64,000 nt of DNA from JBFLVT01 sp036804525 (GCA_036804525.1 DAIRSE010000003.1:119232-183231); one strand, 5' to 3'; positions 32,924 to 40,798 are shown, counted from the stretch's first letter. Made by a program: numbers and translations. Notes: a model not told the origin generated them from the sequence alone.

Positions 32924-33994
32924 CTACTCCACCGGCTCTCCATCCTGGAGCTTGATCTCCGTCCCTTCGTCGTTGCCCGGAACCTCCTCAGCATCTATCA
33001 CCTTGCCCTCTCCCGTTTCAGGGAAAGACATTCCCCCTTGAGAAGCCGGAGCCTGATCCTTAGCCGGTTCCCACTTCTTAATGAACCGAGCCTCAATCTT
33101 GTCCAGGAGTTCCTTACGGGCAGGCCCCTGCATGCCCTTAAGGTTGTCAGATCCGTGAACTTCTGCGATCTGCTCCTTGGTGATCCCCCACTGGCGAATC
33201 TTCGCCCAAAAGACATTCCAATTGACCTCTGCCTGGTTGCCCTGGCCCGACTGACCATTGCCCCGCTGACCTACTCCAGAAGCCCCCTGCTGGCCCCCCA
33301 AACCGCTGTTCCCGGCGCGGTTATGCCCACCACCCGCGTCGGGTTCGATCTCTTCTGCCGAAACCTCGCCCCAGCCAACAAGATCCAGGATGCCTCGGTT
33401 GATCGCCCTGGTGAAAGCCGTGGCCGGGATGTCGTGATCACCATTGCTGTATCCCCTGGAAGCATTGAGTGAAGCGGCACCCCAGCCGATCATTGTCCGA
33501 CCATTGTTGGCCTTCACGGTGCAGGAACAAGTGGCTTTAACGGTGAGTAGATTATCCCTACGCTGATAGATGGTCAGGGTGTACCCTTCGCCCTGCTCGA
33601 CTTGAATAATGTAATCCCCGACCTCTTGCGTGGAGAGCTTGAAATCCTGTCGTTCAGGAACAGACAGGTTGAAGAATGTGGCGATCTTCCGACACCCGGA
33701 CTTCTTCTTACGCCGGATTAGCTGGCCCCCGACGTTGTTCGCAAATTTTTCCGCCTCTGCCTTGTTGACGAACCGGGCCTGCTTGTCATAATCGCCCTGC
33801 TTATAAGCAACGAAATAGATGTAGTCATCATCTGTCAGGACTGCGTTTTCGAGAGCCTGGTACTGTTGCCAGATTTGAACTGCCTCTTCGATCCCGACGA
33901 CGGGCTTCACGACCGATTCCACAGCCCTGTCCACCAAAGGCAACGGTAACACTTCCCCCGTCGCCCGATCTACTGCCGCTTCCTTACCACCCAT
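32924..33994 (-). CDS. candidate single-strand annealing protein
   Basis: 356 residues. An amino-terminal beta-rich domain is followed by VKANNGRTMIGWGAASLNASRGYSN and DHDIPATAFTRAINRGILDLVGWGEVSAEEIEP, a signature of phage/archaeal annealing-type proteins coupled to RecB/Cas4 nucleases. A Gly/Gln-rich linker (GGHNRAGNSGLGGQQGAS) and a helical tail follow. Family membership (Rad52/Erf-like) is by motif and by the partner nuclease. Confidence 0.55.
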   Translation of the reverse strand: MGGKEAAVDRATGEVLPLPLVDRAVESVVKPVVGIEEAVQIWQQYQALENAVLTDDDYIYFVAYKQGDYDKQARFVNKAEAEKFANNVGGQLIRRKKKSGCRKIATFFNLSVPERQDFKLSTQEVGDYIIQVEQGEGYTLTIYQRRDNLLTVKATCSCTVKANNGRTMIGWGAASLNASRGYSNGDHDIPATAFTRAINRGILDLVGWGEVSAEEIEPDAGGGHNRAGNSGLGGQQGASGVGQRGNGQSGQGNQAEVNWNVFWAKIRQWGITKEQIAEVHGSDNLKGMQGPARKELLDKIEARFIKKWEPAKDQAPASQGGMSFPETGEGKVIDAEEVPGNDEGTEIKLQDGEPVE

Positions 33995-34015
33995 TGGTGA
34001 AAAATTCCCCCTCTC

Positions 34016-34140
34016 TTGACACTTTTCGACTCAAACTTCACAATGAAAGAGAAGCCTGAGTTTTGAAGGCTTTGCGAGTCCCCAATCGCTTGCACCTTTC
34101 ATTGTGAGGCGTTCTATCCGGGAACGCCTTTTCTCTTTGT
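34016..34140 (+). ncRNA. candidate plus-strand sRNA, antisense side of the early block
   Basis: TTGACA (34016-34021), a 17-base spacer and CACAAT (34039-34044) form a fair plus-strand promoter. GGCGTTC-TATCCGG-GAACGCC followed by TTTTCTCTTT ends a plus-strand transcript near 34140. The product would be about 90 bases with a CACAATGAAAG/CTTTCATTGTG repeat (34039-34049 and 34096-34106). No frame of useful size exists on this strand. It lies between the annealing-protein gene and the Cro-like gene, opposite both. Confidence 0.55.
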
Positions 34141-34142
34141 CC

Positions 34143-34415
34143 TTATCCCGCCTTACGGCGCAACCGGCCACGGGCCACTCTCACCTCCCTACACTCTGAG
34201 ATGATGAACCGGCACGGTGATACCCCAATGGCATCTGCCAACATTAACATTATCGGTAAACTAGGATATGACTTGCCCTGCTCTATCTCATAGATATGAT
34301 TAGGAGTGCAGCCAATCTTAGCAGCCAACTCTTTAACGCTCTTCCCTTGTTCTTTTCTAGCTTGTCTGATCCTGCGCCCAATCTCAATTCTGGCTACAAC
34401 TGGCATAATTACCAC
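34143..34415 (-). CDS. Cro/Xre-type HTH regulator
   Basis: 90 residues with a full Xre helix-turn-helix (GRRIRQARKEQGKSVKELAAKIG, then CTPNHIYEIEQGKSYPS) and a short basic tail. It is read leftward, diverging from the CI-like gene. It is the first early gene of the lytic direction. Confidence 0.85.
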   Translation of the reverse strand: MVIMPVVARIEIGRRIRQARKEQGKSVKELAAKIGCTPNHIYEIEQGKSYPSLPIMLMLADAIGVSPCRFIISECREVRVARGRLRRKAG

Positions 34416-34432
34416 CCTCTCCTGGTAACCTT

Positions 34433-34462
34433 ATAGTAAGATACCACTTGGGTTACAGTCAA
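34433..34462 (-). promoter_or_regulatory. lytic (Cro-side) promoter
   Basis: -35 TTGACT (34457-34462), an 18-base spacer, and -10 TACTAT (34433-34438) lie just before the Cro-like gene. Inverted GTAACC/GGTTAC sites flank the spacer and may be repressor operators. Confidence 0.6.
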
Positions 34463-34688
34463 CCGTTAACTAAGATATAATCCGAATTTTCTTTTACAAA
34501 TGACAGAACGCAAGTGGGCATCTTCCCATCTCACATCTTCCACAATTACCCTAAAAAGGAGCGACAATCTTGTGTAATCCAAAAAGATGTAGTAAGGTGT
34601 GAACAGGATGTACACGCTATAGACGTGGCTTATAGCTTATAGGAAGAGGCTGGACAGAGAAAAAAGATAAGCGATTGGGGGCCTCTTT

Positions 34689-35324
34689 GTGGATGGATTA
34701 GATGTCTACAGGAAGAGAATTGGGGGACGACTGAAACAACTCAGAGAAGGTTCAGGCATACCAGCAAAACAGATAGCAGAAAGAGTAGGGTACTCAACCA
34801 ATCACATCTACGAATTAGAGAAAGGAACCGCAACTCCATCTCTGAAGCTACTGATCCAACTCGGAGAAATCTTCGGAGTAAGCCCCGCCTTCTTCATTGA
34901 GGAAGAAAAACCAACACCCGATCCAATACTCCTTGCTCCGGTCGTCAGTGATCCAAAGCCGGGTGTACCCCTGCATTCCTTTGTAGTAGGGTACCGACCA
35001 GTCCCAGAAAAGCTGGCAACCAAAGGTCGCTTCTTCTATCTTGAATACGGACAGGACATTCATCTCGCTGGCTTTATACCAAAACCCACACTACTCCTGG
35101 TAAAGGAAGCACGGCGGGCGGCACCGAATAGCGTAGTTGTGGCCTTGGTCAAAGGCAAAGCACTAATGCGAGAGATCCTTTACGACCATGACAAAGGGCT
35201 TATCATCCTGAGATGGTGGTCAATGGATACCCCGCCAATTGTCCTGCATCCTGAAGAGTTACAGCTTCTTGGTATCGTGGTTGCTGTAGAGATCTGGATT
35301 GGCGAAGAACCACCGGCCAGCTGA
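34689..35324 (+). CDS. CI-like repressor with S24-like domain lacking the expected serine
   Basis: 211 residues. HTH at about 10-60 (GGRLKQLREGSGIPAKQIAERVG, then STNHIYELEKGTATPSL). The carboxy part looks like a LexA/S24 fold (APNSVVVALVKGKALMREILYDHDKGL). Where the catalytic Ser should sit ('SMEPT'), the sequence reads AGFIPKPTLLL, with no serine. RecA-driven autocleavage is therefore doubtful. Induction may depend on another partner, for example the metallopeptidase at 23334-23816. A 200-base leader separates it from the Cro side. Confidence 0.72.
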   Translation: MDGLDVYRKRIGGRLKQLREGSGIPAKQIAERVGYSTNHIYELEKGTATPSLKLLIQLGEIFGVSPAFFIEEEKPTPDPILLAPVVSDPKPGVPLHSFVVGYRPVPEKLATKGRFFYLEYGQDIHLAGFIPKPTLLLVKEARRAAPNSVVVALVKGKALMREILYDHDKGLIILRWWSMDTPPIVLHPEELQLLGIVVAVEIWIGEEPPAS

Positions 35325-35351
35325 CCCAACAATTTAACATAATGCGAGAAT

Positions 35352-35378
35352 GGCGGGCCAACCTGCCCGCCTTCTTTC
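35352..35378 (+). terminator. terminator of the repressor gene
   Basis: GGCGGGC-CAACCT-GCCCGCC followed by TTCTTTCTCC on the plus strand, shortly after the repressor stop. A 7-bp GC stem with a T-rich tail. Confidence 0.8.
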
Positions 35379-35464
35379 TCCATTTTCTCCCATAAGATTC
35401 CTCTTTACATCCTGGCACATCCTAAGATATGATGCCCCACAGAACGGACTTGTCCATTGCCTCC

Positions 35465-35607
35465 AGTCAACCATCGATTTTGCCAGAATGCTTGGAAATC
35501 CTTGCTGGATGTGGGTTAGGTCGGCCAAAAGAACGAGGCCACAATAATGCAGGATGCGAACAATCAACCGGCCTGCCGCTTGCAGTCAACCGACACCCCT
35601 GTCAACC
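35465..35607 (+). promoter_or_regulatory. candidate integrase arm-type sites
   Basis: RTCAACC-type repeats AGTCAACC (35465-35472), AATCAACC (35562-35569), AGTCAACC (35584-35591) and TGTCAACC (35600-35607) stand in the same orientation within 145 bp of the tRNA remnant. Direct 7-8 bp repeats beside an attachment core are the usual arm sites of a tyrosine integrase. The integrase itself is not in the window. Confidence 0.5.
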
Positions 35608-35653
35608 CTTACGCTACCAAGGATTACAGGGATCACAAAACCTTGATGCCTGT

Positions 35654-35705
35654 CGCTTGACTCACATTCAAGAGGTCGCTGGTTCGATCCCAGCATCGCC
35701 CACCA
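35654..35705 (+). other. prophage attachment site, 3' end of tRNA-Val(CAC)
   Basis: A partial tRNA: anticodon arm CTTGA-CTCACAT-TCAAG (35656-35672, anticodon CAC), variable loop, T-arm GCTGG-TTCGATC-CCAGC, acceptor 3' strand ATCGCCC, discriminator A and encoded CCA (35703-35705). No D-arm or 5' acceptor precedes it. This is the remnant half left when a phage integrates in the 3' end of a tRNA. The reconstituted tRNA should lie past the left end of the window. This marks the prophage right boundary. Confidence 0.8.
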
Positions 35706-35715
35706 TGAAGGACTC

Positions 35716-35749
35716 AAAACCCCAAGGATGATTCCCTTGGGGTTTTTTT
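35716..35749 (+). terminator. terminator downstream of the tRNA remnant
   Basis: AAAACCCCAAGG and CCTTGGGGTTTT form a 12-bp stem with a seven-T tail. This is the original tRNA-Val terminator and the first host sequence after the prophage. Confidence 0.85.
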
Positions 35750-35790
35750 GTTCTAATCACGCGAGCCAACGAAATTACGGATTTGCTCCC

Positions 35791-36294
35791 TCAATTCCGG
35801 TTTTCTTCTTTTTCTCTCATCTCTAGAAACGGGGGAACGATTAATGGTCGGCCAATTAGTTTATCCGTCAAGAATCCGATAACTAGAGATGTCAACGAAA
35901 AGGCGGGATTGGACAAATCTTCCATCATTTTATCGTTTTCTTTGAGCTCATTCACTGGAGGCAACTCGCCTTCTGTATGGTAGTCGGCGAAGGCTTTAGC
36001 CTCTATGTAGAACGGGCCCTCAGGTTCAAACCCAACTTCATCGACGACCGAAATCCGCAACTTACCATCTTTAAGCGACACTGATTCAATACGGTTATTC
36101 CTTATTAGTTTTTTGTCATCCGCGAATTCAAGTTTCCTTTCACAGCTAACAGACAAGAGTCGCACCTTATTAAAAAACAAGGAAATCTCCTTGGGTGCAT
36201 GTTCTTGCTGAGTTGTCCGGTTCTTTTTCGACCTCACCATTATTTTCTTGCCTCCAAAGCTATCTGTTGAACTGGATGACTCTGTCAACTTCAT
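35791..36294 (-). CDS. SecB-like chaperone of a toxin-antitoxin-chaperone module
   Basis: 167 residues. The amino half (SLFFNKVRLLSVSCERKLEF), the beta middle (FYIEAKAFADYHTEGELPPV) and the carboxy FSLTSLVIGFLTDKLIGRPLIVPPFLEM resemble SecB-fold proteins. The 35-base overlap with HicB and the same direction suggest a shared transcript. SecB-like solitary chaperones are known to protect unstable antitoxins in TAC systems. Classification is by pattern and neighbours. Confidence 0.6.
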   Translation of the reverse strand: MKLTESSSSTDSFGGKKIMVRSKKNRTTQQEHAPKEISLFFNKVRLLSVSCERKLEFADDKKLIRNNRIESVSLKDGKLRISVVDEVGFEPEGPFYIEAKAFADYHTEGELPPVNELKENDKMMEDLSNPAFSLTSLVIGFLTDKLIGRPLIVPPFLEMREKEENRN

Positions 36295-36805
36295 CTTCCA
36301 TTAGCCAACGCCCATCGGGATGTAACGGCCACTTGACCTTCTCCTGTCCAACACGACAAGCGTCATTGCAGTTGATGACATTGATATGGTAAGTATGCGC
36401 TCCTTTGTCCTTAGTAGCAGCTTGATTTTGTGAACCAAGCTGGAAACCAAGATTATAAGATAAAAGGGCCAATACGTACTGATTGAGGCTCATCCCCTCA
36501 GCCTTGGCTCTCTTACTTAATTCCCTGTGCAAACTTCTTGGAATTCGAAGGGTGAACTTCCCACTATACGTCTCCTCATCGGTTGCCGGAAGTGGTATGC
36601 TCAGTCCCCTTTTGAGGGTTATGCTGATCCATTTCTTCTTAGCCTTGGCAACATTGTGAATGGCTTCCTCGACAGTCTCGCCATCACTCATACACCCAGG
36701 AAGATCGGGTATTTCAGCTAGGAAGCCCCCACCATCATCCTCACTGATCTTCTTCACAAGAATGGGATAATCAAGGCTGAGATAGTATTCTAATTCCTTA
36801 CTCAT
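36260..36805 (-). CDS. hicB: HicB-type antitoxin with carboxy extension
   Basis: 181 residues. Residues 12-60 are the HicB partial RNase H fold (PILVKKISEDDGGGFLAEI, then PDLPGCMSDGETVEEAIHN). Residues about 83-120 are a ribbon-helix-helix (YSGKFTLRIPRSLHRELSKR, then AEGMSLNQYVLALLSYNL). About 55 extra residues follow, with VKWPLHPDGRWLMEDE near the end. In TAC systems such extensions (chaperone-addiction tails) are bound by the SecB-like partner. It overlaps HicA by 4 bases. Confidence 0.85.
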   Translation of the reverse strand: MSKELEYYLSLDYPILVKKISEDDGGGFLAEIPDLPGCMSDGETVEEAIHNVAKAKKKWISITLKRGLSIPLPATDEETYSGKFTLRIPRSLHRELSKRAKAEGMSLNQYVLALLSYNLGFQLGSQNQAATKDKGAHTYHINVINCNDACRVGQEKVKWPLHPDGRWLMEDEVDRVIQFNR

Positions 36806-37056
36806 TCCCTATCTTCCCCCTCCTCTATGCACTCCAAAAAGCGAATTATTCTCTTAATATAAACCCTTTTTATCCTATTATTGTGAACTGGTATGATTAG
36901 CGGTTCTTGGATGTCATTATGATACACAGCCCAGTGACTATCGCCATCAGGTGGATCGCACCCACAACCGTAATACTCTAAGATTGTCTTTATTACATCC
37001 CATCGGTCCTCTCCACCTCGGAGGAGCCTTTCAAGACGCTTTTGCATCTTCGACAT
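36802..37056 (-). CDS. hicA: HicA-type mRNA interferase toxin
   Basis: 84 residues with the HicA layout: KRLERLLRGGEDRWDVIKTILEYYGC, then DSHWAVYHN holding the family histidine, and PLIIPVHNNRIKRVYIKRIIRFLE. It cleaves RNA when freed from HicB. First gene of the module, with TACCAT repeats upstream. Confidence 0.82.
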   Translation of the reverse strand: MSKMQKRLERLLRGGEDRWDVIKTILEYYGCGCDPPDGDSHWAVYHNDIQEPLIIPVHNNRIKRVYIKRIIRFLECIEEGEDRE

Positions 37057-37087
37057 CCCAGCCGCTCCCCTATAGTATATGTGGCAC

Positions 37088-37130
37088 TACCATATTTAAT
37101 ACCATTCTTTAGCACTATATGCAATACCAT
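37088..37130 (-). promoter_or_regulatory. candidate HicB operator
   Basis: Three TACCAT direct repeats (37088-37093, 37100-37105, 37125-37130), spaced 12 and 25 bp, lie just upstream of hicA. Ribbon-helix-helix antitoxins bind such direct repeats for autorepression. Confidence 0.5.
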
Positions 37131-37497
37131 GATTAAGTCACCAATCAGTCGGCCGTGAAATCCGCCATTGGCAGCGGGCGCCGAAAGGGTGAAGGCGGCG
37201 CCCGAATTGTTCGTTTTCCCGGTTCAAGTGCCGGCCATCCGTCCCGTCCGCTTGTACCGGTGATCAGGCAACCGTTCGGGCTCGATTTTCAGTCTTTAAA
37301 GAGTAAACTATTGGCCGGCGCTCCCGAACCACATAGGATTAAGAATTGAAACAATATTCAAATAATTCTGCGGCTTGCGGATTGGGACTGGAGGTGGTTC
37401 GGATTTGAAGGGGATGATTTCGGGATAAAACAAAAGGCGCGCAGGCCATGCGCGTGCCACAAAACAGCTTGGTAGTTTTTGAAGGGAGGGGATCATT
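37131..37497. other. intergenic stretch before the acetate transporter
   Basis: No credible gene. It contains a GC hairpin, GGGCGCCG/CGGCGCCC at 37176-37203, and otherwise only composition change from AT-rich module DNA to GC-rich host DNA. GGGAGGGG precedes the next start. Confidence 0.4.
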
Positions 37498-37821
37498 ATG
37501 GAAAGGGACGAAAAGAAGATCGAGGACTTACCGGAGTTCAAGAGTCTGGTCACAGCCAGGTGGACCGTTGCCGGAATGCTGACGCTTCTGGTCTTTGCCA
37601 GCTACTACGGCCTTATCCTGCTGATCGGCTATTCGAAGGAAACGATAGCGCGCAAGATCGGCGAAGCGACCACGCTGGGCATCCCGCTCGTGGTTCTCGT
37701 TATCATTATCTCGTTTGTTCTCACGCTTGTATACGTTTTCTGGGCCAACACTTACTACGATAAGAGGGTAGCGGCCCTAAGACAGCTGCTTGACAGGAAG
37801 CAAAGACAGGAGGTGTCATGA
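37498..37821 (+). CDS. DUF485 membrane protein (YjcH-type)
   Basis: 107 residues with two spans (about 24-44 and 61-84), KSLVTARWTVAGMLTLLVFASYYGLILLI and PLVVLVIIISFVLTLVYVFW, as in YjcH/DUF485 small subunits. It overlaps actP by 4 bases and is its usual partner. Confidence 0.9.
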   Translation: MERDEKKIEDLPEFKSLVTARWTVAGMLTLLVFASYYGLILLIGYSKETIARKIGEATTLGIPLVVLVIIISFVLTLVYVFWANTYYDKRVAALRQLLDRKQRQEVS

Positions 37822-39359
37822 TGCAGACCTCTTTAGGTCAACCCACGGCTCTGGGTATTACTTTCTTCATTATTTTTGTGTTTGTCTCCCTCGCGATAAC
37901 GTACTGGGCGGCCCGCCGGACGAAGACGAGTACAGAGTACTACGCTGCGGCGCGGCGGATTACGGCTCTGCAGAACGGCTTCGCCCTGGCAGGGGACTAC
38001 ATGAGCGCGGCTTCGTTCTTGGGCATCGCCGGCATGGTGGCTTTGAAGGGATTTGACGGCATGATTTACGCGGTCGGCTGGCTGGTGGGGTGGCCGGTGC
38101 TGCTCTTTCTCATCGCGGAGCCGCTCCGGAACCTGGGCAAATTCACGTTCGCCGACGTGGTGGCCTATAGACTGCAGCAGAGGCCTATCAGGATCGCCGC
38201 GGCCATCGGCAGCATTCTCACCGTTCTTTTCTATACCATCGCTCAGATGGTGGGGGCCGGCAACCTTATCAAGCTCATGTTCGGTCTGTCCTATGAAACC
38301 GCGATCATCATCGTCGGTCTGGTGATGCTCATTTATGTGCTCTTCGGCGGGATGATCGCCACGACATGGGTACAGATCATCAAAGCCGTCCTGCTTCTTG
38401 GCGGCGTGACGGCGCTGATGCTGTTAACAATGGCCCGCTTCGACTTCAAGCCCGGAGAGTTGTACGGTGCGGTAGCGGCCAAGTTCGGCCAGGCGGCCCT
38501 CGAACCGGGCACGCTGGTCAGCAACCCGCTTGACGCCGTCTCCCTCGGTCTGGCGCTGATGTTCGGTCTCCTGGGACTGCCGCACATCCTGATGCGCTTC
38601 TATACCGTGGCCAACGCCAAGGAAGCCCGGAAGTCGGTTGCCTACGCGACAGGGTTCATCGGCTATTTCTACTGCATTATCCCGCTTGTCGGCTTCGGCG
38701 CCTCGGTCCTCGTGGGGCGCGAGGTTATCACCGGGATTGACAAGGGCGGCAATATGGCGGCACTGCTTCTCTCGGAGCTGCTGGGCGGTCTACCGTTCCT
38801 CGGGTTCATCGCCGCCGTGGCCTTCGCAACCATCCTGGCCGTCGTCGCCGGGCTGACGCTCGCCGGTGCGTCCGCTCTGTCACACGACATTTATGTTAAC
38901 GTGGTTAAGGGCGGCCGGGCCGCCGAAGTAGACCAGGTCAAGGTCGCCAGGATCGCCACCGTCTTTGTCGGTGTCCTGGCCATCCTCCTGGGCATCCTCT
39001 TCAAGGGGCAGAACGTCGCTTTCATGGTGGGCCTGGCCTTTGCGGTGGCCTGCAGCGCGAACTTCCCGGCGCTCTTCCTGTCGATCACCTGGAGAAAGCT
39101 GAGTACGCCGGGCGCGACGGCATCCATCATTGTCGGCTCTCTGCTCGCCACGGTACTCATTATCCTGAGCCCGACGGTCTGGGTGGATGTGTTCAAGAAC
39201 CCGGCGCCCATCTTTCCGCTGAAAAACCCGGCGATCATCTCGATGACGGTGAGCTTCGTAACGGCCTTTGTGGTTTCCCTGCTGACGCCGGAAAAGGACG
39301 CCGAGGCAAAGTTCAACACCGAAAAGATCAGAACCTATCTCGCCGCAGGCGCAGAGTAA
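37818..39359 (+). CDS. actP: cation/acetate symporter
   Basis: 513 residues, SSS-family transporter with about 13 spans. ALAGDYMSAASFLGIAG and the SALSHDIYVNVV loop are hallmark ActP segments. It imports acetate or other short monocarboxylates with a cation. Consistent with the ptb-buk genes downstream and acetate-based metabolism. Confidence 0.92.
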   Translation: MMQTSLGQPTALGITFFIIFVFVSLAITYWAARRTKTSTEYYAAARRITALQNGFALAGDYMSAASFLGIAGMVALKGFDGMIYAVGWLVGWPVLLFLIAEPLRNLGKFTFADVVAYRLQQRPIRIAAAIGSILTVLFYTIAQMVGAGNLIKLMFGLSYETAIIIVGLVMLIYVLFGGMIATTWVQIIKAVLLLGGVTALMLLTMARFDFKPGELYGAVAAKFGQAALEPGTLVSNPLDAVSLGLALMFGLLGLPHILMRFYTVANAKEARKSVAYATGFIGYFYCIIPLVGFGASVLVGREVITGIDKGGNMAALLLSELLGGLPFLGFIAAVAFATILAVVAGLTLAGASALSHDIYVNVVKGGRAAEVDQVKVARIATVFVGVLAILLGILFKGQNVAFMVGLAFAVACSANFPALFLSITWRKLSTPGATASIIVGSLLATVLIILSPTVWVDVFKNPAPIFPLKNPAIISMTVSFVTAFVVSLLTPEKDAEAKFNTEKIRTYLAAGAE

Positions 39360-39363
39360 AGTT

Positions 39364-39393
39364 GAGCCGGGCCTCGTTATAGGGGCCCGGCTC
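39364..39393 (+). terminator. hairpin after actP
   Basis: GAGCCGGGCC pairs with GGCCCGGCTC, 4 bases after the actP stop region. A strong stem but no clear T-run, so it may also act as an mRNA 3' stabiliser. Confidence 0.6.
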
Positions 39394-39461
39394 TAATGGT
39401 TAAGTACGGCAAAACACCAATAAGTTAGTGCCAGGCGCTATTCTATCGCATCCTATAAGCA

Positions 39462-39491
39462 CCAAGGCCTCCGGTTGGACGGAGGCCTTGG
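39462..39491 (-). terminator. hairpin after the copper-amine-oxidase-type gene
   Basis: CCAAGGCCTCCG-GTTGGA-CGGAGGCCTTGG, a perfect 12-bp stem between the two converging genes. It may serve both directions. The minus-strand tail is not T-rich. Confidence 0.6.
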
Positions 39492-39527
39492 TGTCAAACT
39501 CAGGTCGGATCCGGTTCAATCCCAAAA

Positions 39528-40109
39528 TCAGGAAGCATCGGCACTGACGACGCTCACCGTCTGGGTCTCGGCGTTGAAATCAACCTTGCATCCCAGCGCT
39601 TCGGCGATAAACCGCAGGGGAACGACCACACGGCTATTCACGTTCTTCGCCGGCACGTCCAGTGTTTGCTCTACTCCATCCACGATCACGACTTTGTCGT
39701 CGACCTTGATAACCACCGTCTTATCGCCGATGATCGTGACCGTCTTGGTTTCGGCATCCCATTTCACCTCGGCCCCCAACGCAGCCATTACAGCCCGGAG
39801 GGGGACTAAAACGCGGCCTTCCTTGATGACCGGCGGTACGTCACCGAACTGGTAGACCTGACCGTTTACGGTCAACCGGTGCCGCCACCCGAAGGCGTTG
39901 CCCTGTCCCGGGATCTCCTTGTCCCAGGAAGTACGCTCTCGATCCCTCTCCTGCACGCGGTCCTGGGTTTGGTCGCAATCCTGCGTACAGACGCCAGCCT
40001 CAGCCTTAAGACTTACACCGGTTTTGGCCGAGGCTGAAACGCCGAGAGCAGGCGCGGCCATAGCAAGGACAAAAACTGCAGCCAACATCAGCGCCAAAAT
40101 ACGTTTCAT
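39528..40109 (-). CDS. exported copper amine oxidase N-terminal domain protein
   Basis: About 193 residues from the ATG at 40109 with a GGGAGG site; the earlier start is not supported by an RBS. Signal peptide (MKRILALMLAAVFVLAMAAPALG). Residues about 75-193 carry the Cu_amine_oxidN1 pattern: LTVNGQVYQFGDVPPVIKEGRVLVPLRAVMAALG and VPLRFIAEALGCKVDFNAETQTV. Usually a cell-surface protein of Clostridia. Cys-rich CTQDCDQTQ follows the signal peptide. Confidence 0.85.
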   Translation of the reverse strand: MKRILALMLAAVFVLAMAAPALGVSASAKTGVSLKAEAGVCTQDCDQTQDRVQERDRERTSWDKEIPGQGNAFGWRHRLTVNGQVYQFGDVPPVIKEGRVLVPLRAVMAALGAEVKWDAETKTVTIIGDKTVVIKVDDKVVIVDGVEQTLDVPAKNVNSRVVVPLRFIAEALGCKVDFNAETQTVSVVSADAS

Positions 40110-40311
40110 CCTATTACCTCCCTTTTGTGTTTCTACTCTTGTTTTCGCAGGCGTTTTTGATATTCGGGTGGTAATATCCATAAATAGCAGTTATAGTTTC
40201 TACGGCTTGAAAAAATCCCTTCATGATCCAAGACAGGGTAATATTGGCTGGGATAAAATTACACAAACCGGCGCGCTTGGTTGCTTTTCTTCCAAGGCTT
40301 TATGAATTATA

Positions 40312-40752
40312 ATGCTGACAACGAGCGTTTGGAGTGTGAAGCAAGTGCCACTAACAGAGCGACAAACAATGCTCGATCATCTTGTCAAACACCTCGAGCA
40401 TTTGGGTTATAAGGTGACGCATGCCGACCACGACGATTATCCGGCCCCACCGGTAATCCTGGGGTACCAGCCGGCTGTTCTTGCCGTTCACGAGGAGCTG
40501 GGAGTGTACGCCATCGGCGAGATTAAGAGTAAGCACGACTTGTTGTCTCAAAGGATACAGGAACAGATTGAGAGTTTCAGCGATTTCTCGGATGCCAGGC
40601 TCTTTCTCTGCGTCCCGGCGCTATGCCGCGATAATCTGCCGTCCTTCCTTTACGACAACCCCAACGTACAGCTTATTTACTACCCGCCGTTCCAGGTGGA
40701 GAGTCTTTTGGTCCAATTGGCCGGAAAAAGTAATCGGCCGGTTGGGACTTAA
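40312..40752 (+). CDS. small conserved protein with nuclease-like E-x-K
   Basis: 146 residues. VILGYQPAVLAVHEELGVYAIGEIKSKHDLLSQRIQEQIESF contains an E-x-K as in PD-(D/E)XK folds, but no other catalytic residues are certain. The true start could be a GTG near codon 12 or the ATG at 40369. No family was recognised. Confidence 0.55.
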   Translation: MLTTSVWSVKQVPLTERQTMLDHLVKHLEHLGYKVTHADHDDYPAPPVILGYQPAVLAVHEELGVYAIGEIKSKHDLLSQRIQEQIESFSDFSDARLFLCVPALCRDNLPSFLYDNPNVQLIYYPPFQVESLLVQLAGKSNRPVGT

Positions 40753-40763
40753 AATTAAATTAA

Positions 40764-40798
40764 GACTTAGGACTTAGGACCTTGGACTTAAAACTTAA
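40764..40798. repeat. phased 7-bp repeat array
   Basis: Five units in perfect phase: GACTTAG, GACTTAG, GACCTTG, GACTTAA, AACTTAA. They overlap the stop of the minus-strand hydrolase gene. One of at least eight such arrays in the host part. Confidence 0.8.

Larger units (their letters stand above)
35325..35653. other. gene-free stretch at the prophage right end
   Basis: Between the repressor gene and the tRNA remnant I see no credible gene. It holds a terminator at 35352-35378 and four (A/G/T)TCAACC repeats that look like integrase arm sites. Confidence 0.6.

Noticed and set aside
34560..34615. A ten-codon frame starting TTG (TGTAATCCAAAAAGATG) with AAGGAG upstream, before the repressor gene
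   Set aside because: Very short, TTG start and no signal or maturation motif. It could be chance; I do not call a communication peptide.
35640..35705. A complete tRNA-Val at the prophage end
   Set aside because: No D-arm or 5' acceptor strand (GGGCGAT) lies upstream. It is a remnant.
1..37000. A CRISPR array
   Set aside because: No regularly spaced 25-40 base direct repeats were seen in the window.
37140..37500. A riboswitch or sigma-54 promoter before actP
   Set aside because: I could not find a -24/-12 motif or a known riboswitch core. Only a GC hairpin is visible.
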